This document shows positions 34,529 through 42,970 of a stretch of 64,000 nt of DNA, piece by piece. The stretch spans positions 40,157-104,156 of the forward strand of contig CAISWQ010000067.1 of NCBI GenBank assembly GCA_903889245.1. Direction: 5' to 3'. This DNA is from an uncultured Lentisphaerota bacterium (GTDB taxonomy: Bacteria > Verrucomicrobiota > Kiritimatiellia > CAIQIC01). The notes under the pieces are model-generated. The model was not told where the DNA came from and did no database searches. It saw nothing but the letters and a program-made list of their open reading frames with translations. Positions within the stretch are counted from its first letter, which is position 1. The number at the start of each line of letters is the position of its first letter. The translations under genes and the position numbers were made by a program.

Positions 34529-34770
34529 ATCCGCGCTGGGACACCCTGCTGCAACAACTGCGCGACTATCCCGTGACGGCGCAACTCGTGCGGATTGACG
34601 GCCAGCGCTGGGCGCATGTACCGGGCGCGAAGACCACGACCGCGGAAGAAATCGCGCTGCCGCACCGCCTCCAACTCGATGAGCACACCGGCCTGATTCT
34701 GCGCGGCTGGGGAGCGCTGACCGCCGCCCAGCGTGCGGAACTCGAACAACTCATCGCCGCCGCGCGGTGA
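34525..34770 (+). CDS. Small protein of unknown function coupled to the phosphoesterase
   Basis: 81 residues, not recognised. It is soluble, with no signal peptide or TM segment; it starts MNPRWDTLLQQLRDYP and ends in an Ala/Glu-rich helix (TAAQRAELEQLIAAAR). The ATG overlaps the stop of the second phosphoesterase (ATGA), good evidence that it is translated. A four-copy TTCCAA palindrome array begins directly after its stop codon. Confidence 0.6.
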   Translation: MNPRWDTLLQQLRDYPVTAQLVRIDGQRWAHVPGAKTTTAEEIALPHRLQLDEHTGLILRGWGALTAAQRAELEQLIAAAR

Positions 34771-34773
34771 ATT

Positions 34774-34884
34774 TTCCAAACCTTGGAAACGGAACGACCG
34801 CTTTTTTTCCAAGCCTTGGGAAAATCAGCCGCACTTGTTCCGAGCCTTGGAAAATCTTACGCACGCTTTCCCAAGCCTTGGAAA
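34774..34884. repeat. TTCCAANNNTTGGAA palindrome array (4 copies)
   Basis: Centres near 34781, 34814, 34845 and 34876 (spacing 33, 31, 31 bp). This is the longest array in the window. Copies differ by single bases (CCAAACCTTGG, CCAAGCCTTGGG, CCGAGCCTTGG, CCCAAGCCTTGG). It lies between convergent transcripts, 3' to both neighbours. Confidence 0.92.
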
Positions 34885-34938
34885 CGGGGCGGCCACGCCG
34901 CATCCTCCAACGGGAGGGCGGCGCGTTGCGCCGCCGGT

Positions 34939-35823
34939 TCAGTTGTCGCGCGTGCGCAGGCGCGGGTCGAGCGCATCGCGCAAGGCATCGCCGAGCAGGT
35001 TGAAGGCGAGCACGATCACGAAGATCACCAGCGTCGTGAAGGCCATCTCCCACCAGACGCCGTACCACAGGCGCAGGCGCGCGTTGGAAATCATCAGGCC
35101 CCACGAGGGCTCGCCCTGTACGCCGATGCCGAGGAAGCTCATGAAGACTTCCGTGCCGATGGCATAGGAGAACCGCAACGTGAAGCTGACGATGATGATG
35201 TGGAAGACGTTCGGCAGGATGTGCCGGAAGATGATGCGGACGTGGCTCAAGCCGAGCGCGCGCGCGGCCTGCACGTAGGGGCGCGCCTTGTGCTTGATGA
35301 CCTCGGCGCGGATCAGGCGGCAAAGATTGACCCACGTGGTCAGGCCGATGCCGAGGTAAATGCCAAGCAGCCCCTTCCCCACCACCATCGCGATGGCGAA
35401 GATGAAGAGCAGGCCGGGGATCGAGGCGAAGGTCGAGTAGAGCCAGACGATGAAGTCATCGGTGCGCCCGCCGAAGTAGCCCGCGAGGCAGCCGAGGATG
35501 ACGCCGATGGGAATCGCGATGAGCGAAGTGATGATGCCGACCTGGAAGGCAATGCGCACCCCCTGGAGCAGGCGCGCGCCGATGTCGCGCCCCAGTCCGT
35601 CGGTGCCCAGCGGATGTGCGCCGAGGGCGGGTGCCTGATATTGCAACGCGAGGTGCGGCACGTTGTAGGGCGCGGGCGCGTCCTGCCAGTGATAATAGAG
35701 GTAGAGGGCCTCGCCGTAAAACGCGGCGACGGCGTAGAGGCCGATGATCCACAGGCAGGCCATGGCGAGCCGACTGCGCCGCAACTGCCGCCACGCATCG
35801 GCCCACAGCGAGCGCCCCGCCAT
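34939..35823 (-). CDS. Oligopeptide/dipeptide-type ABC transporter permease, C subunit
   Basis: 294-residue inner-membrane permease of the DppC/OppC type. TM1 (about 19-38) follows a basic N-terminus; GTDGLGRDIGARLLQGVRIAFQVG is the family block, and the EAA-loop is in YVQAARALGLSHVRIIFRHILPN. Six TM segments are expected. ATG 35823 is used (GGGGTGGAG upstream); a GTG at 35856 in frame is possible but lies next to repeat sequence. It is 3' to the B-type permease. No ATPase genes (DppD/F) lie nearby. A binding protein of the same system is at 39.8-41.7 kb. Confidence 0.88.
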   Translation of the reverse strand: MAGRSLWADAWRQLRRSRLAMACLWIIGLYAVAAFYGEALYLYYHWQDAPAPYNVPHLALQYQAPALGAHPLGTDGLGRDIGARLLQGVRIAFQVGIITSLIAIPIGVILGCLAGYFGGRTDDFIVWLYSTFASIPGLLFIFAIAMVVGKGLLGIYLGIGLTTWVNLCRLIRAEVIKHKARPYVQAARALGLSHVRIIFRHILPNVFHIIIVSFTLRFSYAIGTEVFMSFLGIGVQGEPSWGLMISNARLRLWYGVWWEMAFTTLVIFVIVLAFNLLGDALRDALDPRLRTRDN

Positions 35824-35856
35824 CTCCACCCCAAGTTTGTCCGCTTCCGGTTTCAC

Positions 35857-35906
35857 GTTTCAGGTTTCAGTTTTCCGCTTTCAGTTTTCTGCTTTCTGCT
35901 TTCTCT
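35857..35906. repeat. TTTCAGTTTTC word run
   Basis: About 50 bp of degenerate TTTCAGTTTTCTGC words fill the gap between the two permease genes. No matching inverse arm is seen. Confidence 0.7.
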
Positions 35907-37214
35907 TCACTCCAGCCTCACCCGCGGATCGAGCCATGCATACAGCAGATCGGTCACGAGGTTCGCCACGACGAACAGCACCGACCCGATGAACACCAGC
36001 GCGCGCACCACGTCCACGTCCGACGAGTTGATCGCATTGATGCCAAGGTAGCCCAGCCCCGGGATGCCAAAAAAACTTTCGAGCAGGAAATTGCCCGTAT
36101 AGAGGAACGGCAGCGCGATGACCACGTTGGTCACCACCGGAATCATCGCGTTCTTCAGGACGTGCTTGAAGAGCACGCCGCCCTTGCTCACGCCCTTCGC
36201 GAGCGCAGTGCGGATGTAGTCCTTATACATTTCGTCGAGCATGATCGTCCGGTAGAAGCGCAGGTTGCCGCCGAGTCCGCTGATGATGCCGATGAGCACC
36301 GGCAGCAGCAGGTAGAACCACGACTCGTAGCCCCAGACCGGGAACCAACCGAGCTTCTGCCCCAGTACAAACTGCCCGCCAACAATCCAAACGAGGTAGT
36401 TGATGCTCATCAGCGCCACGGCCACGATCACCAGCGAGCGGTCGAGCCAGGTGTTGCGGTAGAACGCGCAGGCCAGCGCCAGCACGATGGCCAGCACCTC
36501 CTCGCCAATCAGGATCGGGAGCATCAGCGTCAGCGAAGGCCCGATGCCCTGCTTCAGCAGCGTGCTCACCGGCTGGTTCAGGCTGCTCGACATGCCGAAA
36601 TCGAAATGCCGGATCTGGTTGAGGTAGAAAACGAGCTGCGAATCGAACGGCTGCCCCACACCGCGCTGCAACTTGATGGCGCGCAGTTCGAGCGCGCCGC
36701 CGGTGACGCGGAACACGAGATCGGTTTCCGTGGGCCGCGCGCCGGAGCGGAAATCGAGCACCACGGTTTTCCAAACCTTGGAAAATTCGAGCGGTTGTTT
36801 TTCCAAACCTTGGAAAACCGCGCTCGCGCCTTCGGCCAGGCGGTAGGTCAGCTTCAGGCGGTAGGTGTTGGTTGGCAACAACGGGAACGCCAGCGGCACG
36901 GGTGCCTCGCCGGTAAGCCGCAGACCGGCCCCGGCGACGAACTCCGCGTTGGTGACACCGCGCCACGAGCCGGCACTATGTTCAAACGTCTCGGTCGCCA
37001 GCGCCCGCGTCTTGCCCCACCAGCCAAAAATCAGCGGCTTGTTGAAGCCGCGGACTTCGTCGAACTCCTCCAGCGCACGCGGCGTCACGTGCTTGCCGAG
37101 CGTCATCAGCGCCGGGCTGCCGCCGACCACATTGAAGAGGAGAAAGGTGATCAGGATGACGCCGAACACCGTCGGGATCATCTGCCAGACGCGCCGTATG
37201 ACGAAACGCAGCAT
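35907..37214 (-). CDS. Oligopeptide/dipeptide-type ABC transporter permease, B subunit, with enlarged periplasmic loop
   Basis: 435-residue DppB/OppB-type permease. TM1 is near residues 10-30; the core (from about 225) has five further TM segments and the EAA-loop DYIRTALAKGVSKGGVLFKHVLKNAMIP. Typical B subunits are about 310-340 residues; the excess is a beta-rich periplasmic insertion between TM1 and TM2 (about 45-210, TYRLKLTYRLAEG, TETDLVFRVTGGALELRAI). Within it AVFQGLEK and LEFSKVWK are encoded by two TTCCAAACCTTGGAA palindromes 32 bp apart. ATG 37214 gives TM1 directly; the frame upstream is repeat DNA. Confidence 0.85.
   Translation of the reverse strand: MLRFVIRRVWQMIPTVFGVILITFLLFNVVGGSPALMTLGKHVTPRALEEFDEVRGFNKPLIFGWWGKTRALATETFEHSAGSWRGVTNAEFVAGAGLRLTGEAPVPLAFPLLPTNTYRLKLTYRLAEGASAVFQGLEKQPLEFSKVWKTVVLDFRSGARPTETDLVFRVTGGALELRAIKLQRGVGQPFDSQLVFYLNQIRHFDFGMSSSLNQPVSTLLKQGIGPSLTLMLPILIGEEVLAIVLALACAFYRNTWLDRSLVIVAVALMSINYLVWIVGGQFVLGQKLGWFPVWGYESWFYLLLPVLIGIISGLGGNLRFYRTIMLDEMYKDYIRTALAKGVSKGGVLFKHVLKNAMIPVVTNVVIALPFLYTGNFLLESFFGIPGLGYLGINAINSSDVDVVRALVFIGSVLFVVANLVTDLLYAWLDPRVRLE
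36769..36815. repeat. TTCCAANNNTTGGAA palindrome pair inside the B-type permease gene
   Basis: Two perfect TTCCAAACCTTGGAA copies (36769-36783 and 36801-36815), centres 32 bp apart, translated in frame within the periplasmic insertion. Confidence 0.92.
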
Positions 37215-37515
37215 GAGCGGCGCGGAGTGTAGCGGAGGCCTTGCAGGCGTGGACAGAAAAAAGGTGGACAGAAAGATCGGAAGAAGCCAATCCACAGGTT
37301 TCACAGATGCCACAGATTTTCAGAGGGCAGAGAATACAGGCGAAAAAATCGAACCACAGGCGGAACGCCTACAGGTCAAGGCACGCTCCACCGCGACCAC
37401 TGACAACTGACAATCGTCCGGTGCAGCCGGACGCCGCGCGCTTGACATCGGCGCAGGAGCCTCTATTTTTTGCGCCACGTCCGTGGCGCAACACGCCCGG
37501 CACACAGGAGCACAC
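37215..37515. other. Divergent intergenic region between the B permease and Rieske gene
   Basis: No gene seen. It carries a GGTGGACAGAAA direct repeat (37247-37275; the inverse form CTGTCC...CTGTCCAC is at 43094-43115), a TTTCACAGATGCCACAG stretch, one ACTGACAACTGACAA arm (37393-37410) and the Rieske promoter. Confidence 0.6.
37442..37469 (+). promoter_or_regulatory. Promoter TTGACA-N16-TATTTT of the Rieske gene
   Basis: A perfect -35 (37442-37447) and TATTTT (37464-37469) separated by 16 bp, 47 bp before the ATG. Confidence 0.75.
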
Positions 37516-37959
37516 ATGAAGCGACGGGAATTCTTGGTGGCGGGCGCCGGCTGTGCCTGCTTGTTGTTCTCGAAGACGGGTTTCGCCGAAACGGCCGCCA
37601 CCGGTCCGATAGTCATTGGCGACCTCAAGAGCTTCGCCAAAGAGGGCTTGGACTCCCAGTTCTTGAAGAAGGGCTTCTTCCTAGTCCGCGGCAAGGACCG
37701 CCTCTACGCACTCTCCGCCTTCTGCACGCACCGTACCGACGCCCAACTCAAGGGCCAGACCGGCGCCGAGAAGATCATCTGCCCCCGCCACAACGCGCAG
37801 TTCGCGCTCGACGGCACCCCGCAGAAGGGGCCGCCCAAGCGCAACCTCGACCGCTTCGCCATCACCGTGGATGCCAAGGGCCAGGTGACGGTGGACACCT
37901 CGAAGAAGATCGAGGCCGGCAAGACCGATGAGGCGCCGGCGTTCGTGAAAATCGGCTGA
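37516..37959 (+). CDS. Exported Rieske [2Fe-2S] protein
   Basis: 147 residues. A Tat-like signal (KRREFLVAGAGCACLLF) precedes a Rieske domain with both ligand pairs: CTH (about 80-82) and CPRH (about 99-102). The spacing is shorter than in cytochrome bc1 Rieske proteins and fits small ferredoxin-like Rieske proteins of sugar-metabolising PVC bacteria. It likely carries electrons in the periplasm; no cytochrome partner is adjacent. AGGAG precedes the ATG. Confidence 0.85.
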   Translation: MKRREFLVAGAGCACLLFSKTGFAETAATGPIVIGDLKSFAKEGLDSQFLKKGFFLVRGKDRLYALSAFCTHRTDAQLKGQTGAEKIICPRHNAQFALDGTPQKGPPKRNLDRFAITVDAKGQVTVDTSKKIEAGKTDEAPAFVKIG

Positions 37960-39156
37960 CTACTCTGATTTACTTAACCGCTGCACGGGTTTGTCGAACA
38001 ACAACTCGTGGGCGGCGGCGAGCAGGGCGGGGATTTCGGTGGCAAAGGGGCTGCGCCGCAGCGTCGCGCTCAAATCCAGTTCGCTCACCCGGGCCGCATT
38101 CTGGCCGGGGAACCAATGCTCGGCCTGACCGAGCAGGTTGTAGCGCATCTTGGCAAACTCGATCATGCCGAGGCCGCGCGCGAAATTCCAAAGCCGCAGG
38201 ATCTCGTGCATGTTGATATGGCCCGGTACGTCGGACCATTCCGGCAGGCCCTCGAACCACCGCTGCATCCAATCCGCGCCGCAGACGCGCGCGAGTTCGG
38301 CATCGAGCCGCGCGGCGATCTGCCGCGGTAATTCGGCGTCGCCGAGTTTTGTGAGCGCGGCAACGTGCTCGTCATAATCGCCGGGCCGCGCCGCGCCGAT
38401 GCTCAAGGTGCCGACCTCCGGCCGCGCGAGGCAGAAGAGATCGTTGAACGCCATCGGCGAAAGCGGGCGGCACAGCTCTACCAGTTTCGGCGTCGGCTCA
38501 TAAAGCTTCCCGCCCTTGTCGTTCGGGCTGATGATCAGCACGCCCATGTCGCGCCGCGCCGCGGCGGCGACCGCCGGCCACGTGAACTGGTTGACGTAAT
38601 ACCAGTGCAGGTTGACGTAGTCGAACTCGCCGGTCTCGATGGCGCGGACCAGCGGCTTGCCGGCGTTGTGCGAGGCAAAGCCGATGAAGCGGCAACGGCC
38701 TTCGCGCTGGAACTGCCGCGCCGCGTCAAGATGCCCGCCCTTGTGCAACGCGGCATCAAGCAGGTCGTCGTTGTTGATGCCGTGCAGCGAGAGTAGGTCC
38801 ACATATTCAACCTGCAGGTTGTGCAGCGACTGCTCGAACTCGGCACGGAACTTCGCGGCGTCGCCGGAGAGCTGGACCTTGGTTTGCAGGATGAACTGCT
38901 CGCGCGGCAGGCGCGGCAGCAATCGGCCGAGCTGTGCCTCCGAGGTGCCGTAGCCGCGCGCGGTCTCGATGTGGTTGAGGCCCAACTCCAGCGCGCGCTG
39001 GACGCAGGCTTCGAGATTGGCCTGGCACTCGGGCGTCACCGGCGTGGCGTCGTCGAACGATTGCTGATAGCGCATCGCGCCGCAGGTCAGCACCGGCATG
39101 GCCAGCCCCGTGCGGCCATAACGCCGCCGCGGTACCGGCGAGGAGGAAAAGTTCAT
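37960..39156 (-). CDS. Aldo/keto reductase family protein
   Basis: 398-residue AKR. The barrel has [32 protein letters not shown] with the catalytic Tyr, the Lys in QTKVQ, and [11 protein letters not shown] with the catalytic His. The C-terminal extension (from about 290, [31 protein letters not shown]) is usual in the long secretion-independent AKRs with ferredoxin-like tails, but no CxxCxxxCP cluster motif is seen. ATG 39156 is chosen; the frame continues upstream only as the antisense of the next gene. It converges with the Rieske gene with no gap. Confidence 0.88.
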   Translation of the reverse strand: MNFSSSPVPRRRYGRTGLAMPVLTCGAMRYQQSFDDATPVTPECQANLEACVQRALELGLNHIETARGYGTSEAQLGRLLPRLPREQFILQTKVQLSGDAAKFRAEFEQSLHNLQVEYVDLLSLHGINNDDLLDAALHKGGHLDAARQFQREGRCRFIGFASHNAGKPLVRAIETGEFDYVNLHWYYVNQFTWPAVAAAARRDMGVLIISPNDKGGKLYEPTPKLVELCRPLSPMAFNDLFCLARPEVGTLSIGAARPGDYDEHVAALTKLGDAELPRQIAARLDAELARVCGADWMQRWFEGLPEWSDVPGHINMHEILRLWNFARGLGMIEFAKMRYNLLGQAEHWFPGQNAARVSELDLSATLRRSPFATEIPALLAAAHELLFDKPVQRLSKSE

Positions 39157-39208
39157 GGGCGATACCGATAGCCGATTCCGCGCGTCAGCGAAAGCGTTTT
39201 GTTCCCGC

Positions 39209-39236
39209 TTGACCGCTCCCGATTTTGGCCGATACT
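39209..39236 (+). promoter_or_regulatory. Promoter TTGACC-N16-GATACT
   Basis: TTGACC at 39209-39214 and GATACT at 39231-39236, 26 bp before the ATG of the small secreted protein gene. Confidence 0.65.
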
Positions 39237-39261
39237 CGCCGCCGACAAACTGCGAGACCTT

Positions 39262-39717
39262 ATGAGAAAGATCATCAGTCTGGCCGGGTGGGCGCTGCTC
39301 GGCGCCTTGTGTCTGGCGCGCGCGGCCGACCAACCCGCACCCCTGCAAAGCCTGTTCGTCAAGAACAACGCTGGGCTCGACAAAGGCGCCAATTTCCTCG
39401 TCATCAAGGACCAGAAGCAGTTCGACAAGTTCTTCGGCCACGCCACCGTCATGTGGCAGAAGAAGAAGACCCCGCCGCCGGATTTCACCAAGCAACTCCT
39501 CGTGGCCGCGATCCATCAGGGCAACTTCTACACCGAGTACAAGGTGCAGGGTGTGACCAACGAGAACAGCGTGATGACCATCCGCTACACCACCAAGACC
39601 CGCCCCACGCCGAGCACCGGCTACGCCTGCCCGATGATCCTCGCCCTGCCGCGCGAAGGCTTCACCGCGGTCAAGTTCATCGAGAACGAGAAACCCGTCG
39701 CCACGCTGAAACTCTGA
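39262..39717 (+). CDS. Small secreted protein, possibly PrcB-like
   Basis: 151 residues with a signal peptide (about 1-22, [18 protein letters not shown]). The mature part has [31 protein letters not shown] and [27 protein letters not shown]. This order (a DQKEF-like helix, then LLVAxxxG, then an end with a YPxxILALPR strand) resembles the PrcB_C domain of treponemal protease-complex proteins; that match is from memory and moderate. No protease is adjacent. Confidence 0.6.
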   Translation: MRKIISLAGWALLGALCLARAADQPAPLQSLFVKNNAGLDKGANFLVIKDQKQFDKFFGHATVMWQKKKTPPPDFTKQLLVAAIHQGNFYTEYKVQGVTNENSVMTIRYTTKTRPTPSTGYACPMILALPREGFTAVKFIENEKPVATLKL

Positions 39718-39728
39718 ACCATCCGGTT

Positions 39729-39806
39729 TTCCAAGGCTTGGAAAAATGTCCGCGAAGTTTTCCAAACCTCGGAAAAGCCGGCGCTAGTCTTTTCCAAGCC
39801 TTGGGA
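39729..39806. repeat. TTCCAANNNTTGGAA palindrome array (3 copies)
   Basis: Centres near 39736 (perfect), 39767 (CCAAACCTCGG) and 39799 (CCAAGCCTTGGG), spaced 31 and 32 bp, between two convergent genes. Confidence 0.9.
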
Positions 39807-39833
39807 ACCGGCGGCGCGTTGCGTCGCCGAGAA

Positions 39834-41699
39834 TCAGCGGCCGTGCTGTTGTTTCCAGGCGCGGCGGGCGGCGGGGTCCACGGAGTAATACTTGATCATG
39901 CCGTAGGGGAAGTCGTGGTATTTGTAGTGGCGCATCCAGCCGTGGCGCATCAGGTAGTCGCGCGGCTGCATGGTCAGCAGCCACACGCAGTCCGCCATGG
40001 CGAGGTCGGCCATCTGCTGGCAGAGTGCGGTGCGCGCGGGGCTGTCGGGCATGACGCGTGCCTGCTCGTAGAGCTTGTCGAAGTCCTTGTTGAGGTAGTT
40101 GGCGTGGTTCGGGCCGGGCGAGCTGTTGGGGCCGTAGAAAAGCTGGAGGTAGTTCTCGGCGTCGGGATAGTCGGCGCACCACGCGAGCTGGAACATCTGC
40201 GCCTGGCGGCGGTCGAGCTTCTCCATGAACGCGGGCCAGTTGTGGAAGTTGGCGACGACCTTGACGCCGAGCTTGTCCATGAAGCCGCAGAAGAGCTCGA
40301 TGGACTGGCGGTACTCGGCGTCGTCGGCGGAGCCGAGTTCCATCGTGAGCTGCAGGCGGCGGCCGGTCTTGGGGTCAAGGCCGTTGGGATAGCCGGCCTC
40401 GGCGAGCAGTTGTTTGGCGCGCACGAGGTCGAGCGGATAGGGCTGCGCGCGCTCGGTATAGCCGACGACGCCCGGCGGCAGCGGGCCGGTGGGGCGCGTG
40501 ATGCGGCCGTTATAGAACGCGTTCATCTCGGTCTCGTTGAAGGCGAAGGCGAGCGCCTGTCGCAGTTTCTTGTTCGGGCCGACGATGGGGTCATCGAAGT
40601 TGAAGCCGATGTAGAAGACGTCCATCGTCGGCGCGGAGTTCAGGCGGATGCCCTCGCGCTCCATCTCCGGCGTCAGCGTGCGGTTGGGGCCCATGACGGC
40701 GCTGAAGTTGTCGCGCGCCACCGGCGAGGATTCGATCTGGCCGGTCAGGAACATCAGCCAGGCGGTGGCGTTGTCCTCCACCACATATTCCACGATGCGG
40801 TCGAGGAAGGGAATCTGCTGGCCGGCGGCGGCGCGCACGTCGGGCGCGTCGTTGGGGTCGTGCGAGACGGGGAAACGATCCACGCGGCCGGTCTCGCGCC
40901 ACTTGGGGTTGCGGACAAATTCATAGCGGTAGTTGGGGCGATAGTTTTTGAGGATGAACGGGCCGGTGCCGACCGGATGATGGCCGAATTCCTTGCCGTA
41001 AAATTCGACCGCCTCGCGCGCGACGGCGGCGGCGTAGTGCATCGCGAGAATCCAGATCAACTGCGGCTGCGGCTGCTTGAGGCGGATGACGAGCGTGTGC
41101 GGGTCGGGCGTCTGGAGGCCGGCGATGGGCGCATCGTAGTCGGTCGGCTTCTCGCCGCCGGTCGTCGCGCGCCACTCGTCCATGCCTGCGACCAGCGCGT
41201 AGCACCAGGCGCCGTTGGACGCGTTCTTGAGGTCCATGATCCGCTTCATGCCATAGATGAAATCGGCGGCGATGACCTCGCGGCCCTTGCCGCCGGTCTT
41301 GGTGAAGCAGGGATCGTCCTGAAAGAACAGGCCCTTGCGGAGCCGGAAAGTGTAGGTCAGCCCGTCGGGCGCCACCTCCGGCAGGGACGCGGCGAGCAAG
41401 GGCTCCACCCGATAGGGGCGGTCGAGGTAGTTGTATTGCAGCAGCGTCTCATAGACCTTGGCGACTTCGAGGGCGGAATAGACATCGCTCGCGAGCGCGG
41501 GATCGAGGCTGCGGATGCGGTAAATCTGGCGATACATGACCACCTCGCCAGGTTGTTCATCGGTCGCCAGCGTGCCGCGCCCGCAGCCGAAGTTACCCAG
41601 GAGCGCGAGCAGAAAAACAAACCGCCAAGCCGGCCAGCGCGCCAAATCGCACAGAGTTTTTCTGCCGGGCTTGGCGAACTTGGCGGCTTGACGGTTCAA
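39834..41699 (-). CDS. Extracellular solute-binding protein, family 5 (oligopeptide ABC transporter)
   Basis: 621-residue lipoprotein-type binding protein. The N-terminus (RFVFLLALLGNFGC) has a lipobox LGNFGC. The mature part is a type II SBP of the OppA/DppA class: SLDPALASDVYSALEVAKVYETLL, FRLRKGLFFQDD, KNASNGAWCYALV and the C-terminal peptide-site lobe. No ATG fits; TTG 41699 is proposed because GGAGAACCG lies just upstream, and the reading frame further back (to 42002) is the antisense of secG. The signal-peptide-coding DNA belongs to a dispersed CTTGGCG-type repeat. Likely partner of the permeases at 34.9-37.2 kb. Confidence 0.8.
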   Translation of the reverse strand: MNRQAAKFAKPGRKTLCDLARWPAWRFVFLLALLGNFGCGRGTLATDEQPGEVVMYRQIYRIRSLDPALASDVYSALEVAKVYETLLQYNYLDRPYRVEPLLAASLPEVAPDGLTYTFRLRKGLFFQDDPCFTKTGGKGREVIAADFIYGMKRIMDLKNASNGAWCYALVAGMDEWRATTGGEKPTDYDAPIAGLQTPDPHTLVIRLKQPQPQLIWILAMHYAAAVAREAVEFYGKEFGHHPVGTGPFILKNYRPNYRYEFVRNPKWRETGRVDRFPVSHDPNDAPDVRAAAGQQIPFLDRIVEYVVEDNATAWLMFLTGQIESSPVARDNFSAVMGPNRTLTPEMEREGIRLNSAPTMDVFYIGFNFDDPIVGPNKKLRQALAFAFNETEMNAFYNGRITRPTGPLPPGVVGYTERAQPYPLDLVRAKQLLAEAGYPNGLDPKTGRRLQLTMELGSADDAEYRQSIELFCGFMDKLGVKVVANFHNWPAFMEKLDRRQAQMFQLAWCADYPDAENYLQLFYGPNSSPGPNHANYLNKDFDKLYEQARVMPDSPARTALCQQMADLAMADCVWLLTMQPRDYLMRHGWMRHYKYHDFPYGMIKYYSVDPAARRAWKQQHGR

Positions 41700-41734
41700 C
41701 GGTTCTCCACGCCTACAGCGCGGGAGCAGCACCT

Positions 41735-42193
41735 TTACTTCGCCGCAGGCGCCGGGGCCGGCGTCGCCGGAGCCGCCGGTGCGGGTGTGGCCGGCGCCGG
41801 GGCTGGCGTCGCAGGCGCAGCGGGCGCCGGCGTCGCCGCAGGCGCTACCGCCGGGGCGGTCGGCTGCGTCGGTATGACACCCGCCGCCGGGGGCGGCGGC
41901 ACGGCGCCACGCCGCTCCATCACGCTCTTGGACTGCACGCCCTGCGGCGTGGCACGGGTATAGTTCAGCGCCAGCAACAGCGTGTTGGCCAGAAAAATAC
42001 AACCGAGGATGATGGTCGCCTTGGTCAGCACGTTGCCCGCGCGCGAGCCGAAGACGCTCTCGCCGATGCTCGCGCCGAACGCCATGCCGCCGAGGCCCTG
42101 GCTCTTCGTCCGCTGGAGCAGGATCACGCCCACCAGCAAAAAGCCGACCAGCACCTCGATGATGATCATCACAACTTTGAAGAATGCCGCCAT
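41735..42193 (-). CDS. secG: Preprotein translocase subunit SecG with Ala/Pro-rich tail
   Basis: 152 residues. The first 80 are a normal SecG: TM1 (about 6-26), the conserved KSQGLGGMAFGAS loop, and TM2 (about 55-78). SecG assists SecYE during protein export. The remaining 70 or so residues are a low-complexity tail of repeated Pro-Ala (APAAPATPAPAP-type units), absent in standard SecG. It lies 18 bp downstream of tpiA on the same strand, an arrangement (tpiA-secG) common in bacteria. Confidence 0.9.
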   Translation of the reverse strand: MAAFFKVVMIIIEVLVGFLLVGVILLQRTKSQGLGGMAFGASIGESVFGSRAGNVLTKATIILGCIFLANTLLLALNYTRATPQGVQSKSVMERRGAVPPPPAAGVIPTQPTAPAVAPAATPAPAAPATPAPAPATPAPAAPATPAPAPAAK

Positions 42194-42211
42194 GACTGCT
42201 TTCCTTTCTGC

Positions 42212-42970
42212 TTAGCGCAGCGCGCCGCGCACGATGTCCGCAAACGATTTCGCCTCGAGGCTCGCGCCGCCGATCAGGCCGCCATCAATATCCGGCTGGC
42301 TGATCAACTCCTTCGCATTGTCCGGCTTCATGCTGCCGCCGTACTGAATCCGGATCTGCGCCGCCGCCTCTGCGCCGGCGAGTTCGCCGAGCAACCGGCG
42401 GATGCAGGCGTGAACCTCCTGCGCCTGCGCTGTCGTCGCCGTCTTGCCCGTGCCGATGGCCCACACCGGCTCGTAGGCGATCACCAGCTTGTCCCAATCC
42501 GCACCGGTCAGGCCGGCGAGCCCCGCGCGCACCTGCCGCTCGACCACCTGCGTGGTCTGGCCAGCCTCGCGCTCCGCCAGCGTCTCGCCGACGCAGACGA
42601 TCGGCTGGAGGCCCGCGGCCAGCGCCGCCTTCGTGCGCTTGTTGACCGACTCATCGGTCTCGCCGAAATACTGCCGCCGCTCGCTGTGGCCGATGATGAC
42701 GTAGGTGACGCCGAGTTCCTTGAGCATCGCGGCGGAAATTTCGCCGGTGAACGCGCCCTTCTCGGCCCAGTGGATGTTCTGCGCGCCGAGCGCGATGTTC
42801 GTGCCCTTGAGCGCCTGCCCCGCCACGTCCAAGTCGGTGAACGGCACGCACGCGACGATCTCCACCGCGCTGAGGCCCGCGACCTCGGCCTTGATACCCG
42901 CGAGCAGCGCGGTGGCCTCGGCCCGCGTCTTGTTCATTTTCCAGTTGCCTGCCACGATCGGTTTGCGCAT
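42212..42970 (-). CDS. tpiA: Triosephosphate isomerase
   Basis: 252-residue TIM, interconverting dihydroxyacetone phosphate and glyceraldehyde 3-phosphate. Catalytic residues are visible: Lys12 in AGNWKMN, His in IGHSERR, and Glu in [12 protein letters not shown]; the phosphate loop is in [14 protein letters not shown] 42970 gives the standard [11 protein letters not shown] start; an upstream in-frame ATG at 42988 adds six residues and is less likely. First gene of the tpiA-secG pair. Confidence 0.96.
   Translation of the reverse strand: MRKPIVAGNWKMNKTRAEATALLAGIKAEVAGLSAVEIVACVPFTDLDVAGQALKGTNIALGAQNIHWAEKGAFTGEISAAMLKELGVTYVIIGHSERRQYFGETDESVNKRTKAALAAGLQPIVCVGETLAEREAGQTTQVVERQVRAGLAGLTGADWDKLVIAYEPVWAIGTGKTATTAQAQEVHACIRRLLGELAGAEAAAQIRIQYGGSMKPDNAKELISQPDIDGGLIGGASLEAKSFADIVRGALR

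Noticed and set aside
34774..34884. Palindrome arrays as a CRISPR
   Set aside because: Repeats are 15-bp palindromes with about 16-bp gaps of variable, often G/C-rich sequence; there are at most four per locus, no cas genes and no leader.
39225..41963. 912-residue open frame on the + strand
   Set aside because: Antisense to the binding protein and secG, and out of frame with the real 39262 gene.
41700..42002. N-terminal extension of the solute-binding protein
   Set aside because: The open frame runs antisense-like through the secG tail repeats and would place the lipobox deep inside the protein.
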